Shown: positions 42,222 to 46,689 of the stretch, one piece after another
How positions within the stretch are numbered: the first letter of the stretch is position 1
How the letters are laid out: every line of letters begins with the position of its first letter
Origin: an uncultured Pseudomonadota bacterium
GTDB lineage: Bacteria > Bdellovibrionota_B > Oligoflexia > Oligoflexales > CAIYRB01
Assembly: GCA_903915625.1 (NCBI GenBank)
Contig: CAIWTN010000124.1
Location: 1-46,689, forward strand
Reading direction: 5' to 3'
Length of the DNA stretch: 46,689 nucleotides
The notes under the pieces: model-generated
What the model was told of the DNA's origin: nothing
The model's database searches: none
The model's input: only the letters and a program-made list of their open reading frames with translations
Translations under genes and position numbers: made by a program

Positions 42222-43151
42222 TTATGCTCTATTTAGAAAGTCGTCGGAATCAAAAAGAAAACTGGTGTACGGCACATACTTTGCGGCCACATGTGAGCTG
42301 GCTTCCGTGTTGTATGCAAGTTCCTCTAAAATTAATTGAGAACCTGATAGTGCTGCTAGCAGTCGTGCACCTGAGGCGCTGACATCTCCGAACACGAGAA
42401 TCGATGTCCTGCGCTCAATAGAAATGCCGGAAAGCCAAGATGCGTTTGACCTTAAGTCTCCAACGTAGATAGCTCCTGTCTTTACTCCGCTAGTTTCAGC
42501 CGGTATCGGCGATGTCTGGCAATTCCCATGGATCTCTAATTGAGTAGCTAGCATCTCCAAAATTCCAGGAGAACCCTCGAATAATACGATCGTTGGGGGC
42601 TGTGGTGCATGCAATTGTCGCAAGAGTGCTGCGATTTTTTGTCGGCTGGCCGCCCCACCGACAATAATTCTTAGTGAACTATCTGGTTTTATTATTTGAG
42701 ATGGACGCTCGAATGCTCTGGCCAGGTCTAAGGCGCCACGAGTGGCCTTTCCCGCTGCTTGACTTAATTTTGCTCGGTGTGCTGCGCGGATTTTTGTTTT
42801 GATCTCATCAGACCTTTCGGCAATCGTTGCCGCGGTGGGCTTTTCTACATAGTCAATGGCGCCGAGAGCGAAGCTTTGTATGCCGAGAATCGCATCTTCT
42901 CTAGTGACTGAGCTAATCATGATGACGGGAGGATGCGCACTGTTCACATTATTACGCAGATATTCGATGCCGTTTTGTACTGGCATGTGAATGTCCAAAG
43001 TCATTGCATCAAACTCAACTTTCTTCGCCAATTCTGCTGCCTCGACGCCATTGGTTGCTGTCCCGACGATTTCAAAACCTTCCTGTTTCGTTAGAATAGA
43101 TTTTAGAATTCCAAGTACCGTTGGAGAGTCGTCAACACAAATTACTCGCAG
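42222..43151 (-). CDS. Receiver plus catalytically dead CheB-like domain
   Basis: The frame starts with a complete receiver: VICVDDSPT near 43145, phosphoacceptor in LDIHMP, and AIDYVEKP. After it comes a CheB-like methylesterase in which all three catalytic positions are changed: GASTGG is GGAASR, the His of VVQHMP is FEGSP, and the Asp of GMGxDG is in SASG. It should therefore receive phosphate but not demethylate. No ATG, GTG or TTG precedes the receiver; the first, a TTG at 43031, cuts it. The frame is open to the cheR stop at 43319-43317, and the codons between encode the expected CheR C-terminus. So it is most likely the second half of a CheR-receiver-CheB fusion split by a stop. Bounds given start at the receiver; how it is translated is unclear. 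Confidence 0.7.
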   Translation of the reverse strand: MRVICVDDSPTVLGILKSILTKQEGFEIVGTATNGVEAAELAKKVEFDAMTLDIHMPVQNGIEYLRNNVNSAHPPVIMISSVTREDAILGIQSFALGAIDYVEKPTAATIAERSDEIKTKIRAAHRAKLSQAAGKATRGALDLARAFERPSQIIKPDSSLRIIVGGAASRQKIAALLRQLHAPQPPTIVLFEGSPGILEMLATQLEIHGNCQTSPIPAETSGVKTGAIYVGDLRSNASWLSGISIERRTSILVFGDVSASGARLLAALSGSQLILEELAYNTEASSHVAAKYVPYTSFLFDSDDFLNRA

Positions 43152-43316
43152 TGGAGTGGTTAAAGTTGCATCTGGTAGCGGAAGTCTCTGTTCTCGACCA
43201 GGTTGCTTTAAAGTTGGATGGTGTTCTAATTTTTTTGGAGAGCTGTCGTTTTTTAGTGGCAGGCTGTAAATATATTGGCCGTGGTACGTTAGTTTGACAC
43301 CAGTATTATTTAATGT

Positions 43317-44126
43317 TTACGAGAGGCCAATATTAAAAATACCGCCTGGTGTTAGGCGTTTGATAATCGCTTCTGTAATAGATTTAATTTTTTCCAATTC
43401 GAAATAAATGAACACATTCCGACAGAAAATCAGATCGAACGTTCTTTGTGGTGCACCATCGATCGCCTTTAGATCTAACAGATTCATGACTTCGAATCGA
43501 CATGGGCTTTTTATCGAGGGTTTTGCCTTTACGAACTCAGATATCTCGCCGACACCGCGAGCCCAGTGACCTGCTGCATAAATGGATGGTATACCCTTGA
43601 CTTCTTCCCACCTATAAACACCATTTTTAGCGATCGCAACTGATTCCGGATCGACATCAGTGCCTAGGATCTCGAAGGTTATTGTTTCATCGATTGCCTT
43701 TAAGTGGTGGCTAAAGAACATGGCTAGGGAATATACTTCTTGGCCCCGGCTGCATGCCATGGACCAAATACGAAGGTGTTTTCTACCGTCTAATTTTGCA
43801 GCTTGAATAATCTGGTTCAAGCCACTGGCGATTAGGTAATCAAACTGGGCGTATTCTCGAAAGAAATAAGTATGATGAGTTGTGAGTAGCGAAACTAATG
43901 CGCTAGACTCACTGACTCGATTGGCGTCAAGATGTCTTAGATAGTCATGAGGGGAGGTGAGTCCCAATTCAGACATGCGAGTTGAGAGCCGTGATTTTAC
44001 CATGTTAGCTTCGCGAGTCCCAAGTTGTATTCCTGTAATTTTCCCAACAATGTCCGAGACAATCCGGACTAGGTCCTGATCATTGTCAGCAGATACTGGG
44101 GAGAATACTTTTGAGGCAGATCGCAT
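43317..44126 (-). CDS. cheR: Chemoreceptor glutamate methyltransferase CheR
   Basis: A 269-residue AdoMet-dependent enzyme. The N-terminal helical domain is followed by RIWSMACSRGQEVYSL (AdoMet loop), EILGTDVDPESVAIAK and FDLIFCRNVFIYFE, all CheR signatures. It ends at LTPGGIFNIGLS, where CheR normally reads GGxLxxGHSES and continues about 25 residues. The in-frame codons after the stop read TLNNTGVKLTYHGQYIYSL, the usual tail, so the stop sits where the conserved Glu belongs. A single G-to-T change (GAA to TAA) would give this. The ATG has AGGA upstream. Function could persist if the tail is dispensable. Confidence 0.88.
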   Translation of the reverse strand: MRSASKVFSPVSADNDQDLVRIVSDIVGKITGIQLGTREANMVKSRLSTRMSELGLTSPHDYLRHLDANRVSESSALVSLLTTHHTYFFREYAQFDYLIASGLNQIIQAAKLDGRKHLRIWSMACSRGQEVYSLAMFFSHHLKAIDETITFEILGTDVDPESVAIAKNGVYRWEEVKGIPSIYAAGHWARGVGEISEFVKAKPSIKSPCRFEVMNLLDLKAIDGAPQRTFDLIFCRNVFIYFELEKIKSITEAIIKRLTPGGIFNIGLS

Positions 44127-44191
44127 GTTGGGGTCCTGCTTTTTGTGTGCGGATAGGTGGGTTGAAAAACCAAATAAGATAAGCTCAATCT

Positions 44192-44695
44192 TTATGCGGC
44201 ACTTTTGTTTTTTGCCGATTGCTTTAGAGCGGCTATGTCTTCAAGGCGAAGGGCTTTCACCACATCTAGTAATAGTACAAGTTTGTCATTGTATCGGCTG
44301 ACGCCAGTAATATAAGCATTTGCTTGCATGTCCTGAAAATCTGGCTTTTCGCTGATGTCCGTATCCTTAAGGCTTAAAACGTTGTTTACAGAGCTCACCA
44401 CAACACCAAAGCACAGCTGAGAAAAATTATGGATAATTACAGCTGTCTCCGAACCATGTTCGGCTTTCATGCCGAAACGTAAGCGAAGATCAAAGACGGA
44501 AATAATCTGTCCTCGAAGGTTCATTATCCCCGAAAAATAGCCGGATGTGTTCGGCACGCGTGTCATCTCTGGGAGCGCCACAACTTCACGAACTGATAAA
44601 AGCGGCACGGCGAAATCTTCAACACCAAGAGAGAATGCCAGGAATCTCTGGCTTCCAGCGGTCGTGGTTGGTTTAGTGCTTGCTGATTCCATCAT
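44192..44695 (-). CDS. cheW: CheW coupling protein
   Basis: A 167-residue CheW: FLAFSLGVEDFAVPLLSVREVV at the start of the fold, TSGYFSGIMNLRGQIISVFDLR in the middle and NAYITGVSRYNDKLVLLLDV at the end, the binding surfaces for receptor and CheA. It links chemoreceptors to CheA. ATG overlaps the cheA stop as ATGA, so it is coupled to cheA. A 65-bp space follows before cheR. No receptor gene lies in the window. Confidence 0.95.
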   Translation of the reverse strand: MMESASTKPTTTAGSQRFLAFSLGVEDFAVPLLSVREVVALPEMTRVPNTSGYFSGIMNLRGQIISVFDLRLRFGMKAEHGSETAVIIHNFSQLCFGVVVSSVNNVLSLKDTDISEKPDFQDMQANAYITGVSRYNDKLVLLLDVVKALRLEDIAALKQSAKNKSAA

Positions 44696-46425
44696 GCAGC
44701 CCCCCGAATTGATGCAACCACCGGCTTGCTTTTAGCTGTGCCCTGGTGCATGAGTTCGTTTAAATCAAGTATTACAGCGGCGCAGCCGTCACCGAGTATC
44801 GCGCCGCCACTCATGCCCTTGACGTTTGCTAGTTCGTCGCCCAACTTTTTGATGACAACTTGCTGGCGGCCTACAATTTCGTCCACAATGATTGCATATG
44901 GATGTGTGCCAGAACGAACTACTATAGCCGTTTCTTCTCGATTTTCGGCCTGTGGCGGCGAATTATCGCCAAGAAGACGGGCTAACCTATGCATGGGCAT
45001 GGCCTCGCCGCGCAGATTAAGTACCAGACCGAGTCCAGTGTGGGAGCTTATATCATTTTGTCTTGGGCGCACCGATTCGTGAACATGGGTGAGCGGTACA
45101 ATATAGCGCTCACGGCCTGCGCGCACTACCATGCCGTCTATTATGGCCATGGTCAAAGGCAACGTGATGCGAAAACATGTTCCTTCCCCGCGAACAGTCT
45201 CAAGTTGAACTTCGCCTTGCAGCAGTTTCTCGATATTGGTTTTTACAACGTCAAGGCCGACGCCCCTGCCGGAAATGTCTGTGACTGCGGATTTTGTCGA
45301 AAAACCTGGGTGGAAGATTAGCGCGAACAGTTCTTGATCAGAATAGTTTTGATTTGCCGAAATCAGACCTTTTTCGATTCCTTTTTTACGTAGTAGGTCT
45401 GGATTCAAGCCGTGCCCATCGTCGCGCACTTCAATCGCTATTCGTCCGGATCGATGATAGGCGCGGAGTTTGATCGTCCCTTGGCTTGATTTTCCTGCAG
45501 CTAGTCTTGCTTCAGTGCTTTCAAGGCCATGATCTACAGCATTACGAACAAGATGAACAAGTGGATCACCGAGGCGATCCACAACGGTTTTGTCGAGTTC
45601 TGAATCTTCACCGCTGATTTCGAGGAGTACATCTTTATTTAAACTTTGTGCAGTGTCTCGAACGATCCGCTGCATTTTCTGAAATGTCTGTTTAAGTGGG
45701 ACCAGTCTGAGACCCATTGCAATATCCTGTATCTCCTTGCTGATCTTTGCTAGCTGGGTAATTGTCTTTTGGAGAAACTGCGTTGGCAACTGATGCCGGT
45801 TTTCCGTTAAAACTGTCTGAAGAATGACTAGCTCGCCGATATTATCGACCAATTTCTCGACACGGCTCAATGACACGCGGATGCTCTCATCTGGAGTATC
45901 TGTGGTGCGCGCCTTGGGTGCATGCTCTTTGCTCGTGTTAGGGGGGGGTGTTGGTGAAATAGGTGCAAGGTTTTCTTGTGTTAACTCGGAGATAATAGTG
46001 GAGGCAAAAGCTGCTGCATCAGCAAGCAACTGGTCAGTAGGTAAAGGTGATGCTAGCCCTTCAACAAGTTCGGGAGAATTAGACATGATCTGATCTAGTT
46101 GGGCATCTAGATCTAGGTCATCAGAGATTTGATTGATCGAGCCCTCGGTGTGGGCTTGGCCACCTGTGGCGTTTAGAACGCGGGCAGCAAGTTTTTCATC
46201 AACTGCCAGTGTTTCTCCTCTTTTTAAACTCTCGACGGAGGACCTTAGGTAATCATTACACTCCAGTAGTAGCGTGACGGTCGGAGTCGATAATTTGATG
46301 TCGCCTTTTTTTATCTTTAGCAGCAAAGACTCGAGTTTATGTGAGAATTCCCCGATTTCGCTGAAACCCACAGCTTGTGCACTTCCTTTAATGTTGTGTG
46401 CAAGGCGAAAGATCTTATCGATCAT
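44692..46425 (-). CDS. cheA: CheA histidine kinase, N-terminally shortened
   Basis: A 577-residue CheA. The HPt domain still has the phosphorylated His in LAHNIKGSAQAVGF (residue 10 here), but the usual preceding helix of about 40 residues is missing. Then a linker, the dimer domain (SRVEKLVDNIGELVILQTVL), the ATPase with HLVRNAVDHGLES, RDDGHGLNP and GRGVGLDVVKTNIEKL, and a CheW-like C-terminal domain from about 440. The in-frame codons just before the ATG read as the HPt loop (ENPD), but an in-frame stop follows eight codons further upstream and no ribosome binding site is seen. The gene is thus 5'-truncated at a junction with a nucleotidyltransferase/HEPN module. Activity of the shortened HPt is doubtful. 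Confidence 0.88.
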   Translation of the reverse strand: MIDKIFRLAHNIKGSAQAVGFSEIGEFSHKLESLLLKIKKGDIKLSTPTVTLLLECNDYLRSSVESLKRGETLAVDEKLAARVLNATGGQAHTEGSINQISDDLDLDAQLDQIMSNSPELVEGLASPLPTDQLLADAAAFASTIISELTQENLAPISPTPPPNTSKEHAPKARTTDTPDESIRVSLSRVEKLVDNIGELVILQTVLTENRHQLPTQFLQKTITQLAKISKEIQDIAMGLRLVPLKQTFQKMQRIVRDTAQSLNKDVLLEISGEDSELDKTVVDRLGDPLVHLVRNAVDHGLESTEARLAAGKSSQGTIKLRAYHRSGRIAIEVRDDGHGLNPDLLRKKGIEKGLISANQNYSDQELFALIFHPGFSTKSAVTDISGRGVGLDVVKTNIEKLLQGEVQLETVRGEGTCFRITLPLTMAIIDGMVVRAGRERYIVPLTHVHESVRPRQNDISSHTGLGLVLNLRGEAMPMHRLARLLGDNSPPQAENREETAIVVRSGTHPYAIIVDEIVGRQQVVIKKLGDELANVKGMSGGAILGDGCAAVILDLNELMHQGTAKSKPVVASIRGAA

Positions 46426-46499
46426 GTCAGGATTTTCAGTATTTTGTTACTGCTTTCTAAAATATCTTCGATCAGTAATTTTGAATTTCGTTTAGACAT
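46426..46499 (-). pseudogene. Broken HEPN (HepT/DUF86-like) toxin remnant
   Basis: A short N-terminal remnant of a HepT-like HEPN protein, the partner normally encoded right after the MntA-type nucleotidyltransferase. The opening residues (MSKRN, then EDILESS) match the DUF86 start, and it overlaps the antitoxin gene end by 8 bp as is usual for the module. It is broken and lies against the shortened cheA. The rest of the gene is not present in this window. It looks like a fossil; one break at least, age not estimable. Confidence 0.55.
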
Positions 46500-46689
46500 A
46501 AATAATTTCTGCTTCAATTTCAGAAAAATATTTTTTTTTGACACTCTTTTTAGAGACCAAATCAACGGTTTTGTTTAATCTTTTCTCAATCAATTCTGCG
46601 AGATCTATAAATGCAATTCCAATTGGCTCGCTGAAATCAACAATGATGTCTATATCACTGGTTGGGGTAAAATCATCCCTAACCACCGA
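46492..46689 (-). CDS. MntA-like minimal nucleotidyltransferase, partial
   Basis: The C-terminal 65 residues of an MntA-type antitoxin, running off the right edge. The catalytic DxD is in TPTSDIDIIVDFSEP, preceded at the edge by a Ser-Val-Val-Arg stretch that fits the GSxxR motif; VDLVSKKSV and EIIYV at the end are typical of MNT proteins. MntA adds AMP to and so silences its HEPN partner. The start lies outside the window. AT-rich composition and the broken partner suggest a transferred or decaying module. Confidence 0.8.
   Translation of the reverse strand, partial: SVVRDDFTPTSDIDIIVDFSEPIGIAFIDLAELIEKRLNKTVDLVSKKSVKKKYFSEIEAEIIYV

Noticed and set aside
42222-43031. TTG at 43031 as the true start of the receiver-CheB-like gene
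   Set aside because: It would remove the acidic DD pair and first half of the receiver, while upstream codons clearly encode them.

Overview
The window looks like chromosome from a free-living Gram-negative bacterium. Many short exported proteins and lipoproteins (lipobox or signal peptide), beta-barrel-like proteins, DUF4105/DUF3015/DUF4142 families, an LPMO-like protein beside a GH5 glucanase, and a chemotaxis cluster fit a deltaproteobacterial, myxobacterial or Bdellovibrionota/Oligoflexia-type lineage. That placement is inference from gene content only. I see no rRNA, tRNA, CRISPR array, phage or insertion sequence.

Left end (1-4.5 kb): an iron/metallophore locus with an ACT-domain protein, a VioC/AsnO-like Fe(II)/2-oxoglutarate hydroxylase, an IucA/IucC-type (NIS) siderophore synthetase and a PepSY-type membrane protein. 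The synthetase has its own strong promoter overlapped by a good Fur box. 4.5-13.5 kb: a mixed set of envelope and metabolic genes: NlpC/P60-like lipoprotein, exported ferritin-like protein, TerC, DUF4105-DUF3015 pair, isopenicillin-N-synthase-like dioxygenase, CorC/HlyC-like protein, and an LPMO-like secreted protein with a FnIII-like lipoprotein. A GH5 enzyme and a CAP lipoprotein follow.

15.8-23.9 kb: a complete isoleucine/valine set on the minus strand in the order ilvA, ilvE, ilvB, ilvN, ilvC, ilvD. Between ilvA and ilvE I find a classical ribosome-mediated attenuator: a 21-codon leader with eight Ile codons, a candidate antiterminator and a terminator hairpin. A 36-residue small ORF with a good ribosome binding site precedes ilvA.

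24-40.7 kb: accessory envelope and enzyme genes: SGNH hydrolase with a GT1 glycosyltransferase, a Pro/Gly-rich repeat protein, a class 3 lipase, endonuclease I, RlmM, a double cystine-knot-like secreted protein, a periplasmic binding protein, PdxH, DUF4142, a SET-domain protein, an MFS transporter, a permuted papain-like lipoprotein, barrel-like proteins and a second SGNH paralogue.

40.7-46.4 kb: a minus-strand chemosensory cluster cheA-cheW-cheR-(REC-CheB-like)-cheB with several oddities. CheA has lost the start of its HPt domain. The cheR frame meets a stop exactly at the conserved GHSE motif, and the missing CheR tail continues in the same frame into a receiver plus a catalytically dead CheB-like domain with no normal start codon. 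The intact CheB carries an N-terminal domain that may be a decayed CheD. Upstream, at the right edge, lie a minimal nucleotidyltransferase antitoxin (cut by the window edge) and a broken remnant of its HEPN partner.
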